Origin: Myxococcales bacterium
GTDB taxonomy: Bacteria > Myxococcota > Polyangia > Fen-1088
Assembly: GCA_003157315.1 (NCBI GenBank)
Contig: PMJE01000260.1
Coordinates: 7,543 to 14,846 of the forward strand
Reading direction: 5' to 3'
Length of the DNA: 7,304 nucleotides
Shown here piece after piece: positions 1 to 7,100 of this stretch (its first letter is position 1; each line of letters begins with the position of its first letter). The translations under genes and the position numbers were made by a program. Below the pieces are notes generated by a model. The model had not been told where the DNA came from. It ran no database searches and saw nothing but the letters and a program-made list of their open reading frames with translations.

Positions 1-344
1 GCCAGCATCACGCCGAAGCGCGCGGAAAACAGCGCAATGCCCGCGATACCCAGCCCGCCCAGCAGGTTGGCCAGGGCGGCCAGGCGGCGCGAGCTCATCA
101 GGTAAAACAGCGCCGAGACGAACACCACCAGAAAGCCAGGCGTCTCACGCGGCAGCTCGAGCAGACCACGCTGGAAATTGCTGATGGAATAGGTGTCGTT
201 GAGGAAGTTGTTGAAGACCGAAGTGACCGCGCTCTGGGCAAAGGCGTAGAGGGTCGCTGCGATCACAAACAGAAGAAAGCCACGTGGAAGTCGCTGCAGA
301 CGCACCCCGAAGCTGGATGGGGTGCTGCTTGGTTCAGAAGGCAT
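1..344 (-). CDS. MFS transporter, N-terminal part (runs off left edge)
   Basis: I translated this frame by hand from the ATG at 344 leftwards; it stays open for 114 codons to the window edge. The product starts MPSEPSSTPSSFGVRLQRLP, a polar cytoplasmic tail, followed by hydrophobic segments at about residues 21-42 (RGFLLFVIAATLYAFAQSAV), 69-85 (PGFLVVFVSALFYLMSS) and 88-107 (rich in Leu, Gly and Ala). Between the first and second lies the stretch FNNFLNDTYSISNFQRGLLE then LPRETPG, which I recognise as typical of a bacterial MFS subgroup (NNFL...FQRG.LELPRE.PGF). This implies a multi-pass inner-membrane transporter, usually about 400 residues, of which less than a third is here. The substrate cannot be told. 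There is no clear Shine-Dalgarno sequence before the ATG; a TATAGT box lies 20 bases upstream. The gene is divergent from the lipoprotein gene at 429. Family call fairly sure, function open. Confidence 0.8.
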   Translation of the reverse strand, partial: MPSEPSSTPSSFGVRLQRLPRGFLLFVIAATLYAFAQSAVTSVFNNFLNDTYSISNFQRGLLELPRETPGFLVVFVSALFYLMSSRRLAALANLLGGLGIAGIALFSARFGVML

Positions 345-428
345 GGATTCAGACAAAGCGCTGCACTATAGCCGAACGAGGCGCAACATCGGAGGCCACT
401 CTATCCTTGCGCCGGCGCCGGGGGTAGT
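345..428. other. Divergent intergenic region
   Basis: This 84-base gap separates the divergent MFS and lipoprotein genes and must hold both start regions. On the plus strand there is a poor -10 candidate (TATCCT, 402-407) with no -35. A perfect 10-base palindrome, CCGGCGCCGG at 412-421, merges into the G-run (421-424) that could serve as the Shine-Dalgarno of the lipoprotein gene. In DNA this GC-rich such a palindrome can be chance. No RNA gene or mobile-element end is visible. Confidence 0.4.
365..370 (-). promoter_or_regulatory. Candidate -10 box for the MFS gene
   Basis: On the minus strand this reads TATAGT, one mismatch from the sigma-70 -10 consensus, and it ends 20 bases before the ATG at 344, giving a short leader of roughly 14 bases. 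No good -35 hexamer sits 16-18 bases further upstream; a TTGCGC is present at 381-386 but the gap is only 10 bases. AT-rich hexamers are uncommon in this GC-rich DNA, which is the main argument. Weak, sequence-only evidence. Confidence 0.25.
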
Positions 429-2812
429 ATGGGCACGGCGTTGCGCAGATTCAGCAATGGTACGCGGCATTTCTTTTCCCGATTGCGGTCGACCCAGGGA
501 ATTCGCTGTCTCTGCGCCCTGTCCTCGGTCATCTTCTTGGTCGGGTGCTACGACCTGAACTTGAGCAACTACGTCGACGATGGCGGAGGCGGAGCGGCGG
601 GAGGTGCCGGCGGCGCGAGCGGCGGCGGAGGGACCAGGACGATCGGCATGGACGGCGGCCACGACGCGCCGGTTGCATCAGGAGGCATGGGTGCAGGCGG
701 AACCGGTGGGGCCAGCGGCGGTGCAACTGGCACCGGAGGTGTGCCTGGATCCGGAGGTGTGGCCGGCACTGGAGGTGCCGCCGGATCCGGAGGTTTGTCG
801 GCACCGGAGGTGCGGCTGGCGCCGGGGGCGCGATCGACACCGGAGATGTTGACGCTAGCGTGCCAGACGCTCCTTTCTCTCAGCCAGATGTCCCCATCGG
901 AAGCGCAGGCGGAACCACTGGAGCCAGCGGCGGTGCGACTGGCAGCGGAGGTGCGACCGGATCCGGCGGCGCTACCGGCCCTGGAGTTGTTGACGCGAGG
1001 TTGCCCGACGCCCGTGACTCTCGGCCAGATGTCCCCATGCCGCCAGATGTCCCGATGAAGATGGACGTCCCCATGGCTGGCACAGGCGGCGTCGGAACCG
1101 GTGGAGCAGCAGGCGGCACGAGCGGTACGGGCGGGAGTTGCGCGGGCACGACGTGCGGAAGCACATGCACCGACTTGACCACAGACGTGAACAACTGCGG
1201 CGCGTGCGGGCGGCCCTGCCAGAACACGAATGTGCAGGTGGCAAGTTGCCACGGTGGGCTCTGCGATACCGTCGCCTGCGCCCCGGGCTGGGGCAACTGC
1301 ACGCAGCCGGCAGCGCCTCTGACTGACAATGGGTGCGAGACAGACCTGTACACCAGCGTGACCGACTGTGGCGGCTGCGGCATCGCGTGCGCTTGGGGAC
1401 AGCATTGTTCCGCTGGTTCGTGCGTCTGCGATGGAACCTCGTGCGCTAGCGGCTGCTGCTACGCCAACGTGTGCAATCCTTACTCCAGCCAGACGAACTC
1501 TACCTGCGGCACCACAGGGGTCTTGTGCGGCCCCTGCGCAGTCGGCGGGACCTGCCAGAGCGGCCACTGTGTCTGTCCATTGGGGCAATCTGTGTGCAGT
1601 GGCGTATGCGTCAACGAGCAAACCGACAGCGGAAACTGCGGCAGTTGCGGCACCACCTGCACTTCTGGGCAGTACTGCTCCGGGGGAGCATGCATCTGCG
1701 ACGGAACCTCGTGCCCAGACGGCTGCTGCAACGGCCAGGTTTGCGAGAGCCAGACGATTTCGACGTGTGGCACCGGCGGGGCCAAGTGCGTAACCTGCAC
1801 TGGCGCCAGAACCTGCCAGAGCGGCCAGTGTGCCTGCCCGATGGGGTGGTCTTTGTGCAGCGATGCGTGCGTCGATGAGCAGACCGACAACGGAAACTGT
1901 GGCGGCTGCGGAAGCTCGTGCGCGGCAAACGCGCCCTCCGCAGCCACGTGCACTGGGGGCCGCTGCCTCGTCACCCTCGCCTCGGGGCAGAACAACCCAG
2001 TCCACGTTGCTGTGGACGCCACGAGCGTCTATTGGGTGAACTACAACGGTGGAACAGTGATGAAGCTGCCCACCGGCGGCGGCACCCCCACCACCCTCGC
2101 CTCAGGCCAGAACGCACCTGCGGACCTGGCAACAGATGCTGCGAGCGTCTACTGGACGAACTCCTACGGCGGCACGGTGATGAAGGTGTCCATCAACGGC
2201 GGCGCCCCCACTACTCTCGCCTCAGGCCAGAGCTCCCCCTATGGAATAGCCGTGGACGCCGCAAGCGTCTATTGGACCAACAGTGACCTCAGCGGCACGG
2301 TGATGAAGGTGCCCACCGGCGGCGGCACCCCCACCACCCTCGCCTCAGGCCAGACGTCCCCCTACCGCATCGCCGTGGACGCCACGAGCGTCTACTGGGT
2401 GAACTACAATAGCGGCACAGTGATGAAGCTGCCCACCGGCGGCGGCACCCCCACCACCCTCGCCTCAGGCCAGAATATGGCTGCCGGCATCGCCGTGGAT
2501 GCCACGAGCGTCTATTGGACCAACAGCGATTACAGCAGCGGCACAGTGATGAGGCTGCCCACCGGCGGCGGCACCCCCACCACCCTCGCCTCGGGCCAGG
2601 GCTCTCCCCAAGGCATCGCCGTGGACGCCACGAGCGTCTATTGGACGAACCCCAGCAGCGGCACGGTGATGGAGGTGCCGACCGGCGGTGGCACCCTTAC
2701 CACCCTTGCATCAGGACAGGGCTCCGCCTACGGCATCGCCTTGGACGCTACGGGCGTCTATTGGACCCAAAACGCTGTGGGCGGTAGCGTGATGAAGCTG
2801 ACGCCAAAGTAG
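429..2812 (+). CDS. Gly-rich/Cys-rich beta-propeller surface lipoprotein, frameshifted
   Basis: One gene read in two frames. From ATG 429 (G-run four bases upstream) the product has basic residues, a hydrophobic stretch and the lipobox FLVGC with the lipidated Cys at residue 40, so it is exported and anchored in a membrane. A Gly/Ala/Ser/Thr stalk follows. At 795-799 (TTGTC between a GGT and a GGC codon) the sensible frame changes; adding one base joins GGxGG repeats on both sides and restores a protein of about 794 residues. After the shift come more Gly-rich repeats and DAxxPDA/DVP linkers, then a Cys-rich region (about residues 238-513) with four CGxCGxxC motifs, then seven VYWTN-type propeller repeats (about 516-794) to the TAG at 2810-2812. 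The propeller resembles six- or seven-bladed NHL/TolB-like folds; its ligand is unknown. Such mosaics are common in Polyangia. It may be a pseudogene, a sequencing error or a real frame switch. The downstream frame alone, from ATG 545, gives an Arg-rich start with no signal peptide. Confidence 0.75.
573..1138 (+). repeat. Gly-rich low-complexity stalk repeats
   Basis: This stretch encodes degenerate repeats of the type GGxGGTGGAxG, built from near-repeats such as GGATCCGGAGGT and GGCACTGGAGGT in the DNA. It is interrupted by two related charged linkers: DASVPDAPFSQPDVP (around 853-897) and DARLPDARDSRPDVP (around 992-1036). The role is probably a flexible spacer holding the Cys-rich and propeller parts away from the membrane. 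The same repetitiveness makes the region prone to slipped-strand mutation, and the frame break at 795-799 lies inside it. Confidence 0.75.
1364..1921 (+). repeat. Tandem Cys-rich modules in the lipoprotein
   Basis: Two tandem modules of 270 bases (1364-1633) and 261 bases (1634-1894) are followed by the first motif of a third (1895-1921). Each begins with a CGxCGxxC knot and continues GQxCSxGxCxCDGTSC, xGCC, STCGT, TCQSGxCxCPxG, S.CSxxCV and an EQTD element before the next CGxCGxxC. A more diverged CGACGRPC unit lies upstream at about 1193. Even Cys spacing suggests small disulfide-bonded domains, fitting an extracytoplasmic location. The long shared segments suggest internal duplication rather than convergence. 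Confidence 0.8.
1973..2812 (+). repeat. Seven tandem beta-propeller repeats of 120-126 bases
   Basis: Repeat units start at 1973, 2093, 2213, 2336, 2456, 2582 and 2702, with lengths of 120, 120, 123, 120, 126 and 120 bases and a final shorter unit. The protein pattern per unit is TLASGQxxPxxIAVDA, then TSVYWTNxxSG, then TVMKLPTGGGTPT. The DNA is also very similar between units, with blocks such as CCCACCGGCGGCGGCACCCC repeated with few changes, so the array has expanded recently or is being homogenised. Each unit has the size of one four-stranded propeller blade; seven units would close a single propeller. Confidence 0.88.
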
Positions 2813-2893
2813 CACTCACCGCCTCCACGGCAGGTGCCATCCGAATCCCCAGCGCCCGCGATGCGTCTGCCAGGCCAGGGGGCTCAGCATGTG

Positions 2894-2902
2894 TGCTAAG
2901 CT
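2894..2902 (+). promoter_or_regulatory. Candidate extended -10 element upstream of hicB
   Basis: The sequence TGCTAAGCT fits an extended -10 pattern (TGn followed by TAnnnT) and ends 12 bases before the hicB ATG at 2915. A transcript starting about seven bases downstream would have a very short leader, consistent with the lack of a clear Shine-Dalgarno before this ATG. No -35 match is visible 17 bases upstream. The toxin-antitoxin pair therefore could have its own promoter rather than rely on read-through from the lipoprotein gene. Confidence 0.3.
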
Positions 2903-2914
2903 CTCATCGTTGCC

Positions 2915-3139
2915 ATGACTGTTGCCTACGCCGTAGTCATCGAACGTGAGGAGGACGGGCGCTACTCTGTGTATGTCCCTGACCTGCCCGGCTGTGCCTC
3001 AATGGGTGACAGCTACGAGGAGGCGCTCGCCAACATCCGCGAGGCAGTGACCTGCCATCTCGACGGACTCAGACTCGACGGGCTCCCTGTGCCTCCGCCC
3101 CGGGCCCACTTCACGATGGTGGACGTAGAGGCCGCTTGA
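2915..3139 (+). CDS. hicB: HicB-family antitoxin
   Basis: The product has 74 residues. It carries the HicB core: YAVVIEREEDGRYSVYVPDL at about 5-24, PGCASMGDSYEEALANIREA at 25-44, then CHLDGLRLDGLPVPPP. In this family the partial RNase-H-like fold binds and blocks the HicA ribonuclease. The protein is short and ends soon after the core, so the C-terminal ribbon-helix-helix or helix-turn-helix DNA-binding domain of many HicB proteins is absent; classical autorepression by HicB alone is therefore unlikely. The start is the ATG at 2915, with no obvious Shine-Dalgarno. Its TGA (3137-3139) overlaps the start of hicA, implying translational coupling, with antitoxin made first. Family call is confident; activity as a toxin-antitoxin pair is inferred. 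Confidence 0.88.
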   Translation: MTVAYAVVIEREEDGRYSVYVPDLPGCASMGDSYEEALANIREAVTCHLDGLRLDGLPVPPPRAHFTMVDVEAA

Positions 3140-3366
3140 GCCAGCTACCCCAGGTGAACGGCGCGCGCCTCGTCCGCGCGCTCGAACGGGCGGGGTTCAT
3201 TCAGCTTCGGCAGGTCGGCAGCCATGTATCGCTGCGCCACCGCGATGATCCAAGCCGCCGTGTGACCGTGCCAGTGCACCCAGGCAAGGACATTCCCCCG
3301 GGCACTCTGCGATCGATCCTGCGAGGAACGCGACTCGAGGCAGACGAGATCCGAGACCTGCTGTAG
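3136..3366 (+). CDS. hicA: HicA-family mRNA interferase toxin
   Basis: The product has 76 residues and the double-stranded-RNA-binding-like fold signature of HicA toxins: LVRALERAGFIQLRQVGSHV at about 12-31, with the catalytic-type His at residue 30 in GSH, then LRHRDDPSRRVTVPVHPGKD and IPPGTLRSILR at about 32-62. HicA cleaves mRNA and is neutralised by HicB. The start taken is TTG at 3136, which overlaps the hicB stop as TTGA; an AGAGG at 3127-3131 is a plausible ribosome binding site four bases upstream. An alternative GTG at 3154 would remove six residues and keep the whole domain, but it has no Shine-Dalgarno. All motif residues are present, so the toxin looks intact. Confidence 0.88.
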   Translation: MSQLPQVNGARLVRALERAGFIQLRQVGSHVSLRHRDDPSRRVTVPVHPGKDIPPGTLRSILRGTRLEADEIRDLL

Positions 3367-3376
3367 CTCTCCTCCT

Positions 3377-3395
3377 CCAGTCCCTGTGGGGCTGG
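3377..3395 (+). terminator. Hairpin between convergent hicA and PPTase genes
   Basis: CCAGTCCC (3377-3384) can pair with GGGGCTGG (3388-3395) over eight positions, one of them a T-G wobble, with a three-base loop TGT. It starts 11 bases after the hicA stop. The following bases (TTCCAATAA) are only weakly T-rich, so it is not a textbook intrinsic terminator. On the minus strand the wobble becomes an A-C mismatch and no T-run follows, so it fits hicBA better than the PPTase transcript. Confidence 0.4.
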
Positions 3396-3430
3396 TTCCA
3401 ATAAGGGTTGCAGACAAGTGTCCGGCGCGC

Positions 3431-4171
3431 TCACATCAGCAGCGCCATCGTCACCACATGCGCATCGAGCTCGCGCCAGAGCACGGTGAGTGAGCGCGGC
3501 GCTATTCTTGCCGCCAAGACCGGTGCCAGCCGAATGTCCAGTGCACGCCAGGCTTCTGCCAGGCCTGCGGGTGCGTCCACTTCGTCGCCTACCACGATGT
3601 CGCGCGTGTCGTGACGAAGCCCGATGCCCATGGCCTTGAGCACTGCCTCCTTGGCGCTCCAGATGCGCGCGATTGTCTGCTCAGCGGCAGCGCCGCTGGT
3701 TTTGGCCACGCGATCGGCTTCGCTTTCGCTGAAGAACTGGCGCACCAAGGCCGGATCGCGGGGCTCAACGGTTTCAAGATCGGCGCCAACGCAAGCCCCG
3801 GGCGCGAGAGCGACCGCTGCCAAGCCGCGAAAGCCACGGTGGGAAATCGACAATGACAGGGGCAACCTGCCGCCTTGCCGATCGACGTAGGGAGCGCCTG
3901 CCTCGTCGTTCAGAATGCTGAACTGGCAGCGCCATTCTGGATTCGAGCCGGGCTTTCCCAGCAGCTCCGCAACCAGGCTCTGCTCCTCGGCTGCGATTTT
4001 GCCAAGCAGCCGTTTGGCCGCCCAACGGCCGAGCAGCCATTTCCGTCGACGCGGCAACAGGGCGAGCCCGGCCAGGATCGCCTCCTCGCTTGGGCTAAGC
4101 AGAGCCGGCGGCGCCCGCCCGAGCGCCAGGGTGGGATTTTCGCCGGCGTGGGCCACCACGTAGCGGAACAT
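3431..4171 (-). CDS. Sfp-type 4'-phosphopantetheinyl transferase
   Basis: The 246-residue product transfers the phosphopantetheine arm of coenzyme A to carrier-protein domains. Family motifs appear in the right order: RRRKWLLGRWAAKRLL at 41-56 (CoA-binding side), LSLSISHRGFRGLAAVAL at 105-122, the metal-binding VGADLE at 128-133 (D131, E133), FFSESEADR at 146-154, and WSAKEAVLKAMGIGL at 171-185, matching WxxKEAxxK with E175 and K179. The length is normal for the Sfp class and no key residue is missing. The ATG at 4171 lies nine bases after the stop of the megasynthase gene on the same strand, with a weak GGA as ribosome binding site, so the two are very probably co-transcribed and perhaps translationally coupled. 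The natural substrate is most likely the adjacent tandem ACPs. The gene is convergent with hicA. Confidence 0.92.
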   Translation of the reverse strand: MFRYVVAHAGENPTLALGRAPPALLSPSEEAILAGLALLPRRRKWLLGRWAAKRLLGKIAAEEQSLVAELLGKPGSNPEWRCQFSILNDEAGAPYVDRQGGRLPLSLSISHRGFRGLAAVALAPGACVGADLETVEPRDPALVRQFFSESEADRVAKTSGAAAEQTIARIWSAKEAVLKAMGIGLRHDTRDIVVGDEVDAPAGLAEAWRALDIRLAPVLAARIAPRSLTVLWRELDAHVVTMALLM

Positions 4172-4180
4172 GTAGTCCGG

Positions 4181-7100
4181 TCAGCCGACGACGCCGCGGA
4201 AACGGCCCACGGCCTCGTCAGGCAGCCCGCCCGGGATGCGCGAGGTGCGGTAGCCCTCCACCGTCAGGTAGACCTTGCCCTCGCCGTCACGCACGCGCGC
4301 GTCGAACGATAGCGCGTCTGCGGACGAGTGCGGCTGCAACTCAGCCACCACCAGCTTGCCGTTGGGGGCCGGATCAAACACGGTCACGCGGTCGACCACC
4401 GAAGGCAGCCCCATCTGGCCAGTCTGGCCAATCTCCCACACGCCCGCGGTCTGAAAACACAGCTCGACCATACGTGGCCCCACCATGCTGGTGCTGTTGG
4501 GGTTGGTGGTGTCAGCAGGCAAAGGTGTCCGCATGGTCCCCACCACCTGCCCGGTCGACAGTCGATTGACCATCTCCAACACCCGGTAGGCCGGTCCATG
4601 GAAGTACACGCGATATATGTCGTCGTGGCCAATGCCGCCCACCGGGCCGGCGCCATCCACTGTGGTGCGCGCGCCCTGCCCTTCCCCTTGCTCCAGCACC
4701 ACCACGCCGGCAAAGTGCAATTTCTCCTCGGGCTCGCGCCCCACCACCACCTGCACCGACGACAGGGTGGTGTGCACGCGCACTCGTCCGTCCGCACCCA
4801 ACAGTGGGCGCGCCCGCACGATCACCGAACGCGGCTCGTGCCGGTAGTACTTCATGGGCGCCAAGAAGCGCACGTTTTCCAGGGCCGCCACCCGATGCAG
4901 CGGGGCCAGCAACCAGGCCGCCTCGGCAAAGGTTTCCAGTCCCATCACGCCCGGCAACACTGGAATGCCGTCAATCGCGTGATCGTGGAGGAATGGCTCC
5001 ACTTTGGGGTCGAGGCGGATCTCGGCGGTCATCCCCTGGTGCAGGTCAAAGCTGACCTTGTCAAAGGGCAGCGGCAACGCCCTTTGCCTGGCGCGCGCCA
5101 CCAGGCTGCCGTCGGGATCGATCCCGCCGTCCTTGTCAAAGGGCTCGATCAGAATGCCGAGCTTGTGCCCCACCACGGCCTCGCCTGAGAAGCCCGCTTG
5201 CAGGGCATGGCGGATGACGGGCAGGCCCTCGGCCGGCGAGAGCATGTCGATCCCCGCGCGCTTCATGATCTCGGGAATGCTTCCGCGTGTAGCCATGCCG
5301 ATCCCGCCCCAGGCGGTCCAGTCGAGCGCGATGCCGAGCGAGCCCGGACGCGAGGCCGCCCACCACGAAAGCGTCTTGCACATGAAGTCGTTGCCCGAGC
5401 TGTAGTCAGCCTGCCCTGCATTGCCAAATCGGCCTGCGACTGACGAGAACCCGACGATCGCCTTGACGTCCATTTCCCGTGTTGCGGCCATCAGATTGAA
5501 AAGCCCGTCAGCCTTCACCCGGAAGACCAGGTCGAATTCCTCCACCGGCTTGCGATCGAGCGAGCGGCTGCGCTCAAGTCCTGCGGCGTGCAGGATGACG
5601 TCGATGCGTCCGCTCTGCCCGCGAATGTTGTCCACCACGGCCTTGACCGCCGCGCCGTCCAGCACGTCGACCTGGCGGTAGAAGGCACGACCGCCCGCCT
5701 GCTCCACCCCGCGCAGGGCCTCCAGGATGCCGGCCTGCCGTTCTAGATCGAAGAGCTTCTCCTCGACTTGCGCGGGCGTGGCACGGCCCTTGTCCGCCTT
5801 GATGCGCTCGAATACCTCGCGCTTGGCCGCCTCGCGATCCCTGACAACGGTTTCCAGCAGGGCGTGCTCGCTTTCCGGCGGCATGGCACGCGCATCGAGC
5901 AGATAGAATGTGCCGCGCGAAGCGGCCGCCAGATCGCGCACAATGGCCACAGTGATTGCCCCGGCCCCGCCGGTCACTGCGAATACCGTGTTCTTGTCCA
6001 AGTTGAGCGCTGGCTTGGCGTCCGCCGGCAAGGCTTGCATGACCTCCAGGCCGACCGTCACGCGCAGGCCTGCCGCGTAGCCGATCTCGACTGCGCCTGG
6101 ATCACGCTCGGTTTCGTCGAGCAACGCGCGCGCGATCATTTCGGTGGAAGCGCCGTCTTCAAAGTCGACCACCTTGGCCAAGAGATCGGGCCGCTCGCGC
6201 CGCAGGGTCTTGGTGAATCCGGAAACCGCGCCGCCCACGGAGTTGATGGCGCCAGCCGGCCCATAGCCGTGCTGGCCGCCCATGCGCGTGGCAGTTATGA
6301 CGAAGCTGCCCGGGTTGCCCAGGGCCTCGTAAAGACCGCGGGCCGCCCCGTGCAGAAGCAAGACACGGTCACGGTACAGCTTGCGGAACTGGACCAGGTC
6401 GAGGTCCGACAATGGCGCGGAACGGTCGAGCGAAGGCAGGAAGTAGAGTCCTACGGCCTTGCCCGCCTTTGCCCATGTTTGCAGGGCGGCCTCGATCTCG
6501 GCCCGTTCAGGTCGAGTGTCGATGCGCAGTACCTGCACGCCCCGACCTTCCAACTGCTCACAGAGCAGCTTGCCCGCGCCTTCGCTGTCAGCGACCACCA
6601 CCACGCGGCTCCCTTTCTCCAGTCGCACGCCGGTCTTCTTGCACGAATCCAGTGGCGGCCGCAGGGTCACCACCGGACGCCGCAGCAGCCCGCTCACAAA
6701 TGGGCTCGGCCCCGCCGTTGCGTCGACCACGGAAACCGCTGCGCCCGCTACCGCCGCCACGGGTGCCGGTGCTGCCGGCGCCACTGGCGCTGTTGCCGGC
6801 AAGTACTTGTTCACGAACCCGATCACGTGGCGAAGGGTCGGATAGTCACGCAGCTTAACGTCATCCTGGCGCGGAATATTGAATGTCTCGCGCACCAGCG
6901 CGAACACTTCGGCCTGCTTGACCGTGTCGATCCCCAGGTCCGCCTCGAGATCCAAGTCGAACTCCAACATGTCCCGCGGATATCCCGTCTTGCCCGCCAC
7001 CAATTCCAGGACTCTTTCTGCGATCGCATCCCCTGCTCCAACTGCACTAGTAGTGGCCGTGGCCGCGATGGGCGCGTGCGGAGCATGCGGTGGGCTGTCC

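Noticed and set aside
412..421. Palindrome CCGGCGCCGG as an operator
   Set aside because: A 10-base all-G/C palindrome is expected by chance in such DNA, and it overlaps the probable ribosome binding region; there is no second copy to support a binding site.
545..800. Arg-rich N-terminus of the plus-strand frame that begins at ATG 545
   Set aside because: The first 80 or so residues are Arg/Cys/Trp-rich nonsense, while another frame over the same bases codes a lipobox and Gly-rich repeats. I treat it as the wrong frame upstream of the frameshift, not a real start.
569..2005. Long minus-strand reading frame (478 codons) opposite the lipoprotein gene
   Set aside because: Its product is an Ala/Arg/Pro-rich sequence that mirrors the Gly- and Cys-rich codons of the plus strand; it has no domain motif and is explained by GC skew.
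1364..2812. Regularly spaced repeats as a CRISPR array
   Set aside because: The repeats are 120-270 bases long, coding throughout, with no 20-40 base direct repeats separated by unique spacers and no cas genes.
2813..2914. Terminator after the lipoprotein gene
   Set aside because: Only a four-base stem (GGCA-GG-TGCC) is visible, without a T-run; too weak to call.
3875..4312. Plus-strand reading frame across the PPTase-synthase junction
   Set aside because: It overlaps two strongly conserved minus-strand genes and has no family resemblance.
4328..5188. Plus-strand reading frame of 286 codons inside the megasynthase
   Set aside because: It is antisense to the conserved DH domain, rich in His, Gln and Arg, and shows no recognisable motif.
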